Assembly: GCF_014838735.1 (NCBI RefSeq)
Contig: NZ_JABUXQ010000016.1
Location: 1 to 53,145, forward strand
Length of the DNA: 53,145 bases
From: Limosilactobacillus portuensis
GTDB taxonomy: Bacteria; Bacillota; Bacilli; Lactobacillales; Lactobacillaceae
Reading direction: 5' to 3'
Below the pieces are notes generated by a model that had not been told where the DNA came from, did not search any database, and saw only the letters and a program-made list of their open reading frames with translations. This document shows, in pieces, positions 18,718 to 28,268 of this stretch (position 1 is its first letter; each line of letters begins with the position of its first letter). Made by a program: the position numbers and the translations under genes.

Positions 18718-19959
18718 ATGCAGACAATTACGATTGGTCTTCTCGGTCTGGGAACCGTTGGCGGAGGAGTTGTGAAGCTATTACAAGAACACGCTGCTAA
18801 AATCGAGCAAACCACCAACGTTCACTTTGTTCTTAAGCAAGTAGCGGTTGCCCACCTAGATAAGGCACGAAATGTAACCCTTCCTGACGATACAATTCTT
18901 ACCGATCAACTTGATGAAGTTCTTAACGATCCGGAAATTCAAGTAATCGTTGAAACAATGGGGACCATCAACCTTGCTCGTCAGGCAATTACTCAGGCAA
19001 TTTACAACCACAAATCCGTAATCACTGCCAACAAGGATCTCTTGGCAATCGATGGTCCGCGCCTTGCCCAGCTTGCTAAAAGTCGTCACGTTGATTTTCT
19101 CTATGAAGCGAGCGTTGCTGGTGGGATCCCGATTCTCCGGGTACTAAGCAGCAGCCTTGCAACAGACCAGATTAGTCAAGTCACCGGGATCATTAATGGG
19201 ACTGCTAATTATATTCTGTCGGCAATGACCAGCAACAATGTTAGTTACGATAAAGCGTTAATGAATGCCCAGAAAAAAGGCTACGCGGAAGCAAACCCGA
19301 CTAATGATGTTAAGGGGATTGATACTGCCAACAAGCTTAGTATTCTTAGCCAGTTTGCATTTGGGAAAGCACTGGATCCCAATAAACTTGGTATCCGCGG
19401 TATCGAAAACCTTACCGCGGCCCAATTAGCTAGTGCAAACCATTTTGGCTACACAATTAAGCTCCTCGCAATTGCCAAGCGACTAGGTAACAAGCTTTAT
19501 ACCTTCGTTGGTCCAACACTAATTGAGAACAACGACCAGCTCGCCCAAGTTAATGGTGTTCAAAATGCAGTTGCTGTTGAAAGTAATGCTCTTGGTTCAA
19601 GCATTTATACGGGGCCTGGTGCCGGTGCTAAGCCGACCGCTAACAGCATTTTAAGCGACCTTGCCGCAGTGGCAAATGACATTTTAGACTATGACTGCGG
19701 AAGCGAATTTAATAATTATCACAATGAATTAGCGCCCTGTAGTTTAACTACCGTTCCCCAATCATACCTGGTCACTACTTATGGGACTTCTGTTAAGCCG
19801 ACTAATGCAATTAACTGGCAAGGTGAAACTAATAGCAATAACTACTGGAGTGGCCTTACCCCAGTTATTTCTCATCAAGAATTAGAATCATTTCTCAAAA
19901 GTCTCCCCAAGAGTTCGGCAGTTAGCTACTTACCAATCTATAACACCGCTAAATTATAA
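18718..19959 (+). CDS. hom: Homoserine dehydrogenase
   Basis: This enzyme reduces aspartate semialdehyde to homoserine, the substrate of MetA. The 413 residues contain an N-terminal Rossmann fold (GLLGLGTVGGGVVKLL, residues 7-22), the TANKDLLA block and the catalytic-domain signature GIINGTANYIL near residue 158. The C-terminal ~70 residues are short and only loosely like a full ACT domain, so feedback regulation may differ. A strong AAAGGAGG lies before the ATG. It is the third gene of the T-box operon and is followed by a terminator at 19974-20021. Confidence 0.95.
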   Translation: MQTITIGLLGLGTVGGGVVKLLQEHAAKIEQTTNVHFVLKQVAVAHLDKARNVTLPDDTILTDQLDEVLNDPEIQVIVETMGTINLARQAITQAIYNHKSVITANKDLLAIDGPRLAQLAKSRHVDFLYEASVAGGIPILRVLSSSLATDQISQVTGIINGTANYILSAMTSNNVSYDKALMNAQKKGYAEANPTNDVKGIDTANKLSILSQFAFGKALDPNKLGIRGIENLTAAQLASANHFGYTIKLLAIAKRLGNKLYTFVGPTLIENNDQLAQVNGVQNAVAVESNALGSSIYTGPGAGAKPTANSILSDLAAVANDILDYDCGSEFNNYHNELAPCSLTTVPQSYLVTTYGTSVKPTNAINWQGETNSNNYWSGLTPVISHQELESFLKSLPKSSAVSYLPIYNTAKL

Positions 19960-19973
19960 ATCTTTGGATATGA

Positions 19974-20021
19974 AAAGAGACCTCCTCAAGTATTTTTACT
20001 CATACTTAAAGAGGTCTTCTT
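19974..20021 (+). terminator. Terminator between hom and the esterase gene
   Basis: GAGACCTC and GAGGTCTT arms flank an inner AAGTAT/ATACTT pairing, followed by CTTAT. The sequence between the convergent genes could serve both directions. Confidence 0.75.
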
Positions 20022-20022
20022 A

Positions 20023-20769
20023 TCACTCTTGAAGAAAATTTGTCACAAGCTTAAGAATCGCTGGTTTCTCTTTCCCCATAAACTTATGTCCTTCTCCTTC
20101 AATGAGATGCAGTTCACTATTCGGCAAAATAACATTATATTTTTTGGAAGCTTCAGGTGAAACTACTGTATCCGCGAGGCCATGAATCAACAGTGCTGGC
20201 CCCATGAAGTGCTGAGCAGTTTCATAGATTGGCAGCAACTGAGCCGTTCGGAAGTACTCACCGCTCACTGCCTCACCATGAACATCAACCGTTAATGGGA
20301 TATGGTTAGGATCGTATTCGGTTCCCTGGCAGGTTCCCAGCAACGCATCATCCTTTAACGTTGCAGCTGGCGCTAAAAGGACTTCCTTAGTAATAACATC
20401 TCGATAATAAGCGGCCAACATCGAAGCCACTACACCACCTTGAGAATGTCCAATTAAGTAGATTTGTTGGGCGTCAATTTCCGAACGTGCAAAATCAATT
20501 ATTTTCATTCCATCACTAATTTCACTTAATACGGTCATATCAGTAAAGGAACCATCGCTTTGACCACAACCCGCGAAGTCAAACCGCAGCGTTGGGATCC
20601 CTGCTTGATTCAATTCACGAGATAAATCATACAAAAAATTGCCCGCTTTATAACCCCGATCTCCTTGAAAGCCATGCATCAAAATCGCTACTTGCTTATT
20701 TTGTAATTGTTCCGTTCCCTCTAAAACTCCACGAAGAGTAAGTCCATCGCGTTTTACAGTCACATCCAT
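20023..20769 (-). CDS. Alpha/beta hydrolase, feruloyl/cinnamoyl-esterase-like
   Basis: This 248-residue protein has an alpha/beta hydrolase fold without signal peptide, so it is cytosolic. The catalytic triad is visible: Ser109 in GHSQGG, Asp200 in HGLADTVV and His228 in GEGHKF, with the oxyanion segment HGFQGDRG at 32-39. Length and the middle insertion resemble the lactobacillar cinnamoyl (feruloyl) esterases such as those of L. johnsonii. Hydrolysis of plant phenolic esters is therefore likely, but the exact substrate is inferred. It is divergent from the nitroreductase gene. Confidence 0.85.
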   Translation of the reverse strand: MDVTVKRDGLTLRGVLEGTEQLQNKQVAILMHGFQGDRGYKAGNFLYDLSRELNQAGIPTLRFDFAGCGQSDGSFTDMTVLSEISDGMKIIDFARSEIDAQQIYLIGHSQGGVVASMLAAYYRDVITKEVLLAPAATLKDDALLGTCQGTEYDPNHIPLTVDVHGEAVSGEYFRTAQLLPIYETAQHFMGPALLIHGLADTVVSPEASKKYNVILPNSELHLIEGEGHKFMGKEKPAILKLVTNFLQE

Positions 20770-20788
20770 GTTACCGAATCCTTTTACT

Positions 20789-20818
20789 TTGTCTTCTATT
20801 CTGTTATTTTACTATAAT
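20789..20818 (+). promoter_or_regulatory. Promoter of the nitroreductase gene
   Basis: TTGTCT (20789-20794), an 18-bp spacer and TATAAT (20813-20818) lie just ahead of the AGGAGG and ATG of the plus-strand nitroreductase gene. Confidence 0.6.
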
Positions 20819-20838
20819 GAAATAGGAGGTGCTTCAAA

Positions 20839-21591
20839 ATGATTCACAACTTTACAACAGACAATCAAGTTAACCACCGTTCAATTCGGCAGTTTAAGGA
20901 TCGGCCATTAACTGCCGAACAGCTAACAACCTTGTATGAAGCGGCCCGTCACACTTCATCAAGCATGTTTCTTCAGCAATTTAGCATCCTGCACTTGACC
21001 GATCCCCAGAAGCGAGCTGCTGTCCGCGAGATCTCAAAGCAGCCATATGTCGGTGCTAATGGCGATCTCTTTATTTTTATTGCCGATTTATATCGAAACC
21101 AGCAGATTCGTCACCAGCTTGGCAATGATGACGGTCGATTACATACTACGGATATTTTCATGCAGGCCGCTGAAGATGCAATTCTAGCTTTGCAAAACGC
21201 TCTAACGGCTGTTGAAAGCATGGGACTTGGCGGTGTCGTTCTCGGGTCAATCAAGAACGAGCCCGAAAAGCTAATTCAGGTATTAGACTTACCGAAAATG
21301 ACCTTTCCTATTCTCGGTCTTCAAGTTGGGATTCCCGACCAAGAACCACAGCTAAAGCCTCGGTTACCCCTTGAGCAAATCGTCTTTAATAATAATTATC
21401 CGCGTGACTTCAAATTGAGTTCACTGAAAGAGTACGACCAAATCGTAACGACCTACCATGACTTACGGGATGCTAATAAGCGAATCGACTCCTTCACTAA
21501 GCAAATCAATGGTGCTAAATTAAACCAACATGAAACAAGTCGTGATAAGTTGCTTCAGGCCCTTCACGAGCAGGGACTCGCCTTAAATTAA
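20839..21591 (+). CDS. NfsA-type nitroreductase family oxidoreductase
   Basis: This FMN-dependent NAD(P)H oxidoreductase has 250 residues. The N-terminal HRSIRQFKDRPLTAEQL is the classic FMN-phosphate-binding start of the family. The SMGLGGVVLGSIKN segment near residue 132 and GLQVGIPDQEPQLKPRLP near 173 match the NfsA/flavin-reductase branch. The substrate (nitro compounds, quinones, flavin) cannot be told. It has its own promoter and AGGAGG site, and ends at the strong hairpin near 21607-21656 shared with convergent purB. Confidence 0.88.
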   Translation: MIHNFTTDNQVNHRSIRQFKDRPLTAEQLTTLYEAARHTSSSMFLQQFSILHLTDPQKRAAVREISKQPYVGANGDLFIFIADLYRNQQIRHQLGNDDGRLHTTDIFMQAAEDAILALQNALTAVESMGLGGVVLGSIKNEPEKLIQVLDLPKMTFPILGLQVGIPDQEPQLKPRLPLEQIVFNNNYPRDFKLSSLKEYDQIVTTYHDLRDANKRIDSFTKQINGAKLNQHETSRDKLLQALHEQGLALN

Positions 21592-21606
21592 TGGTTTAAA
21601 CTACCA

Positions 21607-21658
21607 AACAGGTTTCAATGTTCAGCGATAGCGATATTGAACATCGAAACCTGTTTTT
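21607..21658. terminator. Bidirectional terminator between nitroreductase and purB
   Basis: AACAGGTTTC and GAAACCTGTT arms with inner ATGTTCA/TGAACAT pairing form a long hairpin. A TTTT run follows on the plus strand, with a weaker one on the minus strand. Confidence 0.85.
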
Positions 21659-21669
21659 CATTCATTAAA

Positions 21670-22965
21670 TTAGTCTAAGCCGACCCGTTTAAAGATATCG
21701 TCAACGTGACGGAGGTGCCAGTGGTAATCAAAGGCATCGTCAAGGCCTTTCTTAGAGAGTTGCTTTTGAATCGTTGGGTCAGCTTCAAGCAATGGCCGGA
21801 ACGGAATCTGTTCTGCCCAGCACTTAGCAGTATATGGTTGGATTAAGTCATAAGCCGCTTCACGAGTCATCCCACTATTAACCAACTTCAAGAGAACTCG
21901 GCCACTGTAAATCAAACCAAGAGTTTTGTCCATATTCTTCTTCATTGTTTCTGGGAAGACATCGAGGTTATTTAAGATCCGACCAAAGCGACGGAGCATG
22001 TAATCAATTAAGGAAGTGGAATCTGGTAAAATCATCCGTTCAGCACTGGAGTGGGAAATATCCCGTTCGTGCCAAAGAGTGACATCTTCCATCGCCGTAA
22101 CAACATTTCCCCGAAGGACCCGGGCACAACCACAGATGTTTTCTGAGCCAATTGGGTTCCGCTTATGAGGCATTGCGGATGAACCCTTTTGTCCCTTGGC
22201 AAAGTGTTCTTCAACTTCATGGATTTCAGTCCGTTGTAATGACCGAATTTCGGTTGCCATGTTTTCCAAACTAGTTCCCATTAAGGCAATTGCGGAAATG
22301 TATTCTGCATGAAGATCACGTGGAAGGATCTGGGTTGAAATTTCTTGGGCGCGTAATCCTAATCGTTCACAAACATACTTTTCAACGAATGGATCAATTT
22401 CAGCAAACGTTCCCACAGCACCAGAAATTTTTCCGGCTTCAACACCGCGAGCAGCGTGCTCAAAGCGTTCTTTGTTCCGTTTCATTTCGGAGTACCAACG
22501 GGCCACCTTGAGACCGAAAGTTGTCGGTTCAGCATGAACACCGTGAGTCCGTCCCATGCAGACAGTGTACTTATACTTTTCAGCCAACTTTTTCAGGACT
22601 GTCATAAAGTCGTCGATATCCTTGCGAATGATGTCGTTAGCTTTCTTTAAGCGAAGACCCTGAGCAGTATCAACAACATCAGTACTGGTCATTCCATAGT
22701 GAACCCACTTCCGTTCTGGCCCAAGTGACTTTGAAACGTCACGGGTAAAGGCAATCACATCATGGTGGGTAACTGCTTCAATTTCAGCGATTCCATCAAC
22801 GGAAAACTTTGCGTTTTTGCGAATTTTTTCCACATCTTCAGCTGGGATGTGACCAAGCTTACTCCAAGCTTCATCCGCGGCAATTTCAACTTCTAACCAA
22901 CATTGGTATTGGGTTTCCAAGCTCCAAATTTTCGCCATTTCTGGACTAGTATAACGATCAATCAT
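21670..22965 (-). CDS. purB: Adenylosuccinate lyase
   Basis: PurB cleaves SAICAR to AICAR and adenylosuccinate to AMP, linking the purC and purH steps. The 431-residue protein carries the superfamily signature [11 protein letters not shown] near residue 263, the [10 protein letters not shown] block near residue 92 and [14 protein letters not shown] near residue 139. It is the last gene of a purE-purK-purB operon, 57 bp after purK. The length is normal and no defects are seen. Confidence 0.97.
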   Translation of the reverse strand: MIDRYTSPEMAKIWSLETQYQCWLEVEIAADEAWSKLGHIPAEDVEKIRKNAKFSVDGIAEIEAVTHHDVIAFTRDVSKSLGPERKWVHYGMTSTDVVDTAQGLRLKKANDIIRKDIDDFMTVLKKLAEKYKYTVCMGRTHGVHAEPTTFGLKVARWYSEMKRNKERFEHAARGVEAGKISGAVGTFAEIDPFVEKYVCERLGLRAQEISTQILPRDLHAEYISAIALMGTSLENMATEIRSLQRTEIHEVEEHFAKGQKGSSAMPHKRNPIGSENICGCARVLRGNVVTAMEDVTLWHERDISHSSAERMILPDSTSLIDYMLRRFGRILNNLDVFPETMKKNMDKTLGLIYSGRVLLKLVNSGMTREAAYDLIQPYTAKCWAEQIPFRPLLEADPTIQKQLSKKGLDDAFDYHWHLRHVDDIFKRVGLD

Positions 22966-23022
22966 TAGTTAAAAATCCTCTCTAATTATTTCTCTCAGTA
23001 ACAATATACCATGTTCTGGGAA

Positions 23023-24138
23023 TTATTTATCCCAAATATGCGTATCATCAATCTCTTTCAATGTCTTAGCAAAATCATCAGTCAAAATTGTCACATGACC
23101 CATCTTTCGGTTATGACGAACTTCAGCCTTTCCGTAATCATGAAAATGCCAATTAGACTTCTTAGCAATTTCATCGCGAACTCCCGCAACGTGTTGACCA
23201 AGAACATTCACCATGACGACATGGTGGAGTAATTCAATCTTTGGTAATGGCCAATTGCAGATTGCCCGATTGTGGATCGCAAATTGGGAGAAGTTGCAGG
23301 CTTCAATCGAATAATGACCTGAATTATGTGGCCGTGGGGCAAGCTCATTAATGTAAATTGCACCGTCATTGCCGACAAACATTTCAACGCCAAGGATCCC
23401 TCGTAAATCAATCGCATGGGCAATTTTAACTGCCATTTGCTTTGCCTTTTCCTGCAGTTCTGGACTAATCCGTGCCGGGACGATACTAAGGTGCAATATC
23501 TCGTTATGGTGAATATTTTCGGAAACCGGAAAGACTGTTACTTCCCCGTCTTCATTTCGCCCGACCATCACTGAACATTCTAGTTTAAATGGCACCCATC
23601 CCTCAAGAATTGCGTCCTCTGTAGAAAGGATTCCTGAACATTTTTTGAGATCTTCATCGCTACGCAAAACTTCTTGACCATGGCCATCATAACCACCTTC
23701 ACAGGTTTTCAGCACTGACGGATAGCCGATCTTCTTCACAGCTTTTTTCAAATCCGCCGCATTTTTAACCGCCATAAATGGTGCCGTCTTCAAGCCCGCA
23801 TTGCGGAGAAATGTCTTTTCCCGAATCCGGTTCTTAGTAGTGTACAACAGGTTAGTCCCTTGGGGAATGTAAACCCGATCGGCAACGTCCCGCAACGCAG
23901 CCAAATCAACATTTTCAAACTCATAAGTTAAGACATCTGACCGGTGAGCCAGTTCTTCAATCGCCTTTACATCTGCATATTCCGCAACAATCTGGTCATC
24001 AGCAACCTGACCAGCCGGACAAGCAGGGGTTGGATCAAGCACAACGACCTTCATCCCCGTGTACTTAGCATCCAATGCCATCATCTGACCGAGCTGACCG
24101 CCACCGATAATCCCGATTGTTTGTCCCTGTTGAATCAT
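23023..24138 (-). CDS. purK: N5-carboxyaminoimidazole ribonucleotide synthetase
   Basis: PurK is an ATP-grasp enzyme that carboxylates AIR at N5. I choose ATG 24138, one base after the purE stop (TAAgATG), because the product then starts MIQQGQTIGIIGGGQLGQMM like relatives; a GTG six codons upstream inside purE is possible. The dinucleotide-like GIIGGGQLGQMM, the ATP-grasp KTCEGGYDGHGQ segment and INELAPRPHNSGHY are diagnostic. Translation appears coupled to purE, as no strong ribosome site is present. Confidence 0.95.
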   Translation of the reverse strand: MIQQGQTIGIIGGGQLGQMMALDAKYTGMKVVVLDPTPACPAGQVADDQIVAEYADVKAIEELAHRSDVLTYEFENVDLAALRDVADRVYIPQGTNLLYTTKNRIREKTFLRNAGLKTAPFMAVKNAADLKKAVKKIGYPSVLKTCEGGYDGHGQEVLRSDEDLKKCSGILSTEDAILEGWVPFKLECSVMVGRNEDGEVTVFPVSENIHHNEILHLSIVPARISPELQEKAKQMAVKIAHAIDLRGILGVEMFVGNDGAIYINELAPRPHNSGHYSIEACNFSQFAIHNRAICNWPLPKIELLHHVVMVNVLGQHVAGVRDEIAKKSNWHFHDYGKAEVRHNRKMGHVTILTDDFAKTLKEIDDTHIWDK

Positions 24139-24139
24139 C

Positions 24140-24625
24140 TTAGTCAAGGTGAGCACCGCTTTCTATTGATTGATCATGCATTTGCTTTCGGTAATCAAGA
24201 ATCTGTTGTTGAATTGTCGGATCATTAATTCCAAGGATTTGGAGTGCTAATAACGCAGCATTCTTTGCCCCTGCTACTCCAATTGCTTGAGTAGCAACCG
24301 GAATTCCTGCGGGCATTTGAACGATTGATAAAAGTGAGTCCATCCCGCCGAGCGCTTTTGTTTGACCCGGAATTCCGATTACCGGTAATGGAGTATTTGC
24401 TGCAATCATTCCTGGTAAATGGGCAGCCCCACCCGCACAAGCAATAATTACTTTGGTCCCTTTTTCCACAGCGCTTTGAGCAAACGCGAACATTTCGTTT
24501 GGCATCCGGTGAGCGGAAATAACATTTTTTTCATAGTCCATACCAAACTGTTCAAGGATCTTGCATCCTTCCTTAACGGTTGGCCAGTCTGATTTACTAC
24601 CCATTACAACACTGATCGCACTCAT
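24140..24625 (-). CDS. purE: N5-carboxyaminoimidazole ribonucleotide mutase
   Basis: PurE (class I) converts N5-CAIR to CAIR. The 161-residue protein has the phosphate-binding VVMGSKSDWPT at residues 6-16, SAHRMPNEM at about 38-46 and the GGAAHLPGMIAANTPLPVIGIPG stretch, all hallmarks of the family. It is the first gene of the purE-K-B operon, with AGGAGG before the ATG and a pair of opposed PurBox-like sites upstream. Confidence 0.97.
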   Translation of the reverse strand: MSAISVVMGSKSDWPTVKEGCKILEQFGMDYEKNVISAHRMPNEMFAFAQSAVEKGTKVIIACAGGAAHLPGMIAANTPLPVIGIPGQTKALGGMDSLLSIVQMPAGIPVATQAIGVAGAKNAALLALQILGINDPTIQQQILDYRKQMHDQSIESGAHLD

Positions 24626-24653
24626 AATTGAACCTCCTTAAAAACTGCTTTAA

Positions 24654-24681
24654 GGATAACAAATAGTTAAGGTAAATACAA
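24654..24681 (-). promoter_or_regulatory. Possible purE promoter
   Basis: On the minus strand TTGTAT (complement of 24676-24681), a 16-bp spacer and TTATCC (complement of 24654-24659) give a weak promoter with a start near 24647. The poor match would suit an activator-dependent promoter. Confidence 0.35.
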
Positions 24682-24688
24682 TAATTTT

Positions 24689-24724
24689 ACGAACTAAATA
24701 TAATTTTAAATTAAAATAGTTCGT
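24689..24724 (-). promoter_or_regulatory. Opposed PurBoxes upstream of purE
   Basis: ACGAACTA (24689-24696) and its exact reverse complement TAGTTCGT (24717-24724) face each other across 20 bp of AT-rich DNA. Both carry the CGAAC core of PurR sites. The distal one is about 74 bp upstream of the inferred purE start. Confidence 0.7.
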
Positions 24725-24740
24725 ATATATGAAGTGTAAA

Positions 24741-24785
24741 AATAATCTGGCAAAGAATAATAACCGTTCTTTGCCAGATTATTTT
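24741..24785 (-). terminator. Terminator after cfa
   Basis: A near-perfect stem with AATAATCTGGCAAAGAA on one arm and TTCTTTGCCAGATTATT on the other has T-runs on both sides. It ends the minus-strand cfa transcript beyond repeat copy B. Confidence 0.85.
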
Positions 24786-24790
24786 AGTTG

Positions 24791-24924
24791 ACTTCTACTG
24801 CCGCATATTCAAGATCTGCTCGCCCTAACCTTCCTCGAGCTAACGGCCTCCACCTCCGACGACGAAACGTCGTTCGGTGGAGAAATCGTTAGCCACCGGA
24901 AGGTTTTAACGGGCTCACACTCTA
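24791..24924 (-). repeat. Interspersed hairpin element, copy B (cfa stop codon)
   Basis: On the minus strand the element starts with the cfa stop codon (TAGAGTGTGAGCCC). Its stem has GCCC/GGGC, AACCTTCC/GGAAGGTT, GCTAACG/CGTTAGC, CTCCACC/GGTGGAG and apical ACGACG/CGTCGT pairings, then GGCGAGCAGATCT. Compared with copy A the outer and apical arms have different bases but keep pairing. Only hairpin 1 is present. Confidence 0.9.
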
Positions 24925-26100
24925 TTTCTCATAAATATAATCCCTTGTCATCGGCAGGTTGTTGCCAGAAGGGCCTTTGGTAATCAGGTATTGAATAACA
25001 TCAATGTTGCCTGATTCAAATGAAGCCGCACAAGCTTGAAGGTAAAGATCCCACATTCGAGTGAAGCGATCTCCCATCATATCTTCAATTTGGGAACGGT
25101 GAGCATTAAAGTTCATGTCCCAAATTTCTAGTGTTCGTTGGTAATGACGACGAAGCATTTCAATATCCGCAATCTGCATGTCATTCTCAACAATATGACC
25201 GATCATTTCTTCTAATCCAGGGACATAACCACCAGGGAAAATATACTTATTGATCCAACCATTGTAAGCACCGCCTTGTTGACGAGTAATTCCGCGAATC
25301 AGGGCAACGCCATCCTGTGTAAGGTACTTATAGATATCCTTAAAGTAAAGGCCAAGATTTTCCTTACCAACGTGTTCAAACATTCCAACGGATGTAACAT
25401 AGTCCCACTTGCGGTCTCCTAATTCCCGGTAGTCAACCAAAAGAACTTCCGCAACATTTTCCAAACCTTCGTCCTTAATCCGCTTTTGAACGAGGTTAAA
25501 CTGCTCTTCACTTAATGTTACTCCGGTGACCCGAAGGCCATATTCCTTGGCTGCGGTAAGCATTAGAGTTCCCCAACCACAACCAATATCCAGTAAGGTC
25601 TTCCCAGGTTTTGGATCAAGTTTCTTCAAGATATGATGAACCTTATCAATTTGAGCCTTGGTCAGATCGTCACGGTTACCATGATCGAAGTAAGCACAAG
25701 AGTAGGTTAATGTATCATCAAGCCATAATTTGTAAAAGTCGTTTCCAACATCATAGTGGCTTTGAACATCACTTTCACTTTCCTTTTCAGAGTGTCCTTG
25801 CTTGGGTAAAAACCGCCGAAATTTAGAATTCCGCATAAAACTACCGGCACTTTCATATGCAGCGGTAATTAACTTTTGAATACTACCGTCAATTTCGATT
25901 TTGCCGTCCATGTAGGCTTCCCCAAGAGCAATGGAGGCGTTCTTCGTAACGTCACGGATCGGGAGTTTTTCCTTAAAGGTAATAGTTACTTCTGGTTCGC
26001 CATCACCATAAACCGCACTTTTACCGTCCCAGTAAACAACCTTAACTGGGATATTAAACGAGTGGCTTAACAGTGACTTATAGAACGTCTTTTCTAACAT
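24922..26100 (-). CDS. cfa: Cyclopropane-fatty-acyl-phospholipid synthase
   Basis: Cfa methylates double bonds of membrane phospholipid acyl chains with S-adenosylmethionine, an acid and stress adaptation. I place the start at ATG 26100, preceded by AGAGGGA; a TTG seven codons upstream is the alternative. The 392-residue protein has [15 protein letters not shown], the SAM-binding [25 protein letters not shown] and [13 protein letters not shown], all typical. The N-terminal ~100 residues form the usual lipid-binding domain. Its stop codon is the first codon of repeat copy B. The upstream gene reads the other way. Confidence 0.95.
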   Translation of the reverse strand: MLEKTFYKSLLSHSFNIPVKVVYWDGKSAVYGDGEPEVTITFKEKLPIRDVTKNASIALGEAYMDGKIEIDGSIQKLITAAYESAGSFMRNSKFRRFLPKQGHSEKESESDVQSHYDVGNDFYKLWLDDTLTYSCAYFDHGNRDDLTKAQIDKVHHILKKLDPKPGKTLLDIGCGWGTLMLTAAKEYGLRVTGVTLSEEQFNLVQKRIKDEGLENVAEVLLVDYRELGDRKWDYVTSVGMFEHVGKENLGLYFKDIYKYLTQDGVALIRGITRQQGGAYNGWINKYIFPGGYVPGLEEMIGHIVENDMQIADIEMLRRHYQRTLEIWDMNFNAHRSQIEDMMGDRFTRMWDLYLQACAASFESGNIDVIQYLITKGPSGNNLPMTRDYIYEK

Positions 26101-26237
26101 TTCTACGAATCCCTCTTTCAAAAAAGTATGAGATCATTATAACACTCCATAGTAAAATACAGTGATATTATTGTTCAGCCCCTTAATTATTTGCTAAGAT
26201 TAGGATAACTGAAGCATAAAGCAGAGGAGGAGATATA

Positions 26238-27293
26238 ATGACCGATGCCTGGCACCGCTTCATTGCTAATGTCAAGTTACGTCGTTTTGTAGTCTTAGCA
26301 CTAATCATCTTTGTACTATGGCTTCTTCGGCCAATGATGAACTTGATCCTGTTTACATTTATCCTAACATTTATTGTTATTAGTTGGGTTCGGTGGGTTC
26401 AACGTCACGTTCCTAAATTATCGACAACATTTACTGTAATTATCACGTATGTCGCATTAATTGTTGCAATCTACTTTGGCGTTACTCGCTACCTACCAGT
26501 TCTGGTTAACCAAGTTATTAAAATGGTTAATTCTGTAGTTAAATTCTATAGCTCTCGACAAGCAACTGAAATTATGCACTACGTTAACCATTACATTAGC
26601 TGGGCGACAATCATGTCACAGATGAAGCATGGTGTAACCCTCGCTGTCAGCACATTAACCAGTATTGGTTCAATGACAATCACTTTCTTAATGTCGTTTA
26701 TCCTAAGTTTCTTCTATACCCTTGAGTTAAAGCAGATGAACGAGTTCTCGCGAACATTTCTCAACAGTGACTTCGGTTGGTTCTTTAGCGATATTGATTA
26801 TTTCGGCAAAAAATTCGTGAATACTTTTGGGGTTGTATTGGAAGCCCAGTTTTTCATCGCCATTTGTAGTACTGTCATTACATCAATTTGTCTTGTGTTC
26901 ATGCACATGCCACAAATTTTTGCTTTAGCGCTAATGGTCTTTATTTTTAGCTTAGTACCAGTTGCCGGAGTAATCATTTCGTTGATCCCCCTATCAATGG
27001 TTGCCTATTCTGTTGGAGGGCTTCGGGATGTCATCTATATTCTGATTATGATTTGCGTGATCCACGCCCTGGAAGCCTATGTTCTAAACCCCAAATTTAT
27101 GTCTAGCAAGACCGAATTGCCCATTTTCTATACCTTTATCGTCCTTCTGGTTGCTGAACATTTCTTTGGTACCTGGGGATTAATCGTTGGTGTGCCAATT
27201 TTCACCTTCTTGCTAGATATTCTAGGCGTTAAGTCAATCAAGAAAAAGCCGCACTCACTTAAAATTCATCATCAAGAAAAAAGTGAAAATTAA
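26238..27293 (+). CDS. AI-2E family transporter (PerM-like permease)
   Basis: This 351-residue integral membrane protein has two N-terminal helices (residues 16-55), a third around 60-85, a soluble stretch, and four or more C-terminal helices including the family-typical PVAGVIISLIPLSMVAY and GLIVGVPIFTFLLDILG. The architecture matches AI-2E/PerM permeases, whose substrates are mostly unproven; an autoinducer-2 role should not be assumed. A GAGGAGGAG site precedes the ATG. The tail after residue 335 is short and basic. Confidence 0.88.
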   Translation: MTDAWHRFIANVKLRRFVVLALIIFVLWLLRPMMNLILFTFILTFIVISWVRWVQRHVPKLSTTFTVIITYVALIVAIYFGVTRYLPVLVNQVIKMVNSVVKFYSSRQATEIMHYVNHYISWATIMSQMKHGVTLAVSTLTSIGSMTITFLMSFILSFFYTLELKQMNEFSRTFLNSDFGWFFSDIDYFGKKFVNTFGVVLEAQFFIAICSTVITSICLVFMHMPQIFALALMVFIFSLVPVAGVIISLIPLSMVAYSVGGLRDVIYILIMICVIHALEAYVLNPKFMSSKTELPIFYTFIVLLVAEHFFGTWGLIVGVPIFTFLLDILGVKSIKKKPHSLKIHHQEKSEN

Positions 27294-27301
27294 TTTTTCT
27301 C

Positions 27302-27333
27302 TTGACTTTTCCTAACTAGCCGATTATTATAAT
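27302..27333 (+). promoter_or_regulatory. pyrE leader promoter
   Basis: TTGACT (27302-27307) is followed at 17 bp by TATTAT and at 20 bp by TATAAT (27328-27333). Either could be the -10 element of the attenuated pyrE transcript. Confidence 0.5.
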
Positions 27334-27344
27334 GACCAATGAAA

Positions 27345-27445
27345 TACCTTTAACTTAGTCCAGAGAGGCTAGGAAGGATCTAATTGAACGTCATAAGTAC
27401 TCGATCTACCTTTCTAGTCCATTGCTAGAAAGGTTTTCTTTTTAT
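27345..27445 (+). promoter_or_regulatory. PyrR-dependent attenuator of pyrE
   Basis: The leader contains TCCAGAGAGGCT, the conserved PyrR binding-loop sequence, at about 27359-27370 within AGTCCAGAGAGGCTAGGAAGG. It is followed by the terminator ACCTTTCTAG/CTAGAAAGGT with a T-run (27408-27443). PyrR bound to UMP would stabilise the anti-antiterminator and stop transcription before pyrE. PyrR itself is not encoded in this window. Confidence 0.88.
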
Positions 27446-27536
27446 GCAATGGATAAGGCAGTACGAAACAACGTCAATTATTTCAACTAGGTATTTTGGA
27501 ACAAGTCACTTTTGATTCACCTAGGAGGAAATATTC

Positions 27537-28187
27537 ATGACATACTCACAACGTGTTGCCAAAGCACTTTTAGACATTAACGCCGTTACCCTTAGTCCAG
27601 AAAAGCCATTCACTTGGGCTAGTGGAATGAAAGCACCAATTTACACCGATAATCGACTAACTATTTCATACCCGGCTGTTCGTCAAGCAATCGTTAACGG
27701 AATGGAAGAACAAATCAAACTTCACTTCGGCGATGTTGATGCCATCGCCGGCACCGCAACCGCTGGAATTCCTCACGCTACCGGGGTTGCCCAAGAAATG
27801 GGGCTCCCAATGGTTTATGTCCGCACCAAGCCAAAGGACCACGGCGAAGGTAAGCAAGTTGAAGGGGTTCTTCATGAAGGTGAAAAAGTTGTTGTTATCG
27901 ATGACTTAATCTCTACTGGTGGTAGTGTTTTGAATGCCGTTCACGCTGTTGAAAATGAAGGTGCTGAAGTAATCGGTGTTGTTTCCATCTTCACCTATCA
28001 ATTACAAGCTGCTGAGCAAAACTTCTTAGCCAACGACCTCCAATACTTCTCAGTAACTGACTACACCACTCTAATTAACCTTGCAAAGAAGACTGGCCTA
28101 ATCAGCGCCGACCACTTGAAGTCACTTCAACAATGGCGTGAAGACCCAATGAAGTGGAGTAACAACCAACAATTACAAGCAATCTAA
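27537..28187 (+). CDS. pyrE: Orotate phosphoribosyltransferase
   Basis: PyrE converts orotate and PRPP to OMP in pyrimidine synthesis. The 216-residue protein has the PRPP-binding motif VVVIDDLISTGGS near residues 119-131 and the substrate segment ASGMKAPIYTDNR near residue 28. It stands alone here, away from other pyr genes, but carries its own PyrR attenuator. A strong AGGAGG precedes the ATG, and a hairpin at 28213-28262 follows. Confidence 0.96.
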   Translation: MTYSQRVAKALLDINAVTLSPEKPFTWASGMKAPIYTDNRLTISYPAVRQAIVNGMEEQIKLHFGDVDAIAGTATAGIPHATGVAQEMGLPMVYVRTKPKDHGEGKQVEGVLHEGEKVVVIDDLISTGGSVLNAVHAVENEGAEVIGVVSIFTYQLQAAEQNFLANDLQYFSVTDYTTLINLAKKTGLISADHLKSLQQWREDPMKWSNNQQLQAI

Positions 28188-28212
28188 TATAATCCATAAC
28201 TCCTTGAAATAA

Positions 28213-28262
28213 CAAAAGAGATTGAGTAAAGCAAAGCATCTTTTCTCAATCTCTTTTATTAT
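28213..28262. terminator. Bidirectional terminator between pyrE and azlD
   Basis: AAAAGAGATTGAG and CTCAATCTCTTTT form a strong stem with T-rich flanks in both directions, between two convergent genes. Confidence 0.85.
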
Positions 28263-28268
28263 TCAAAT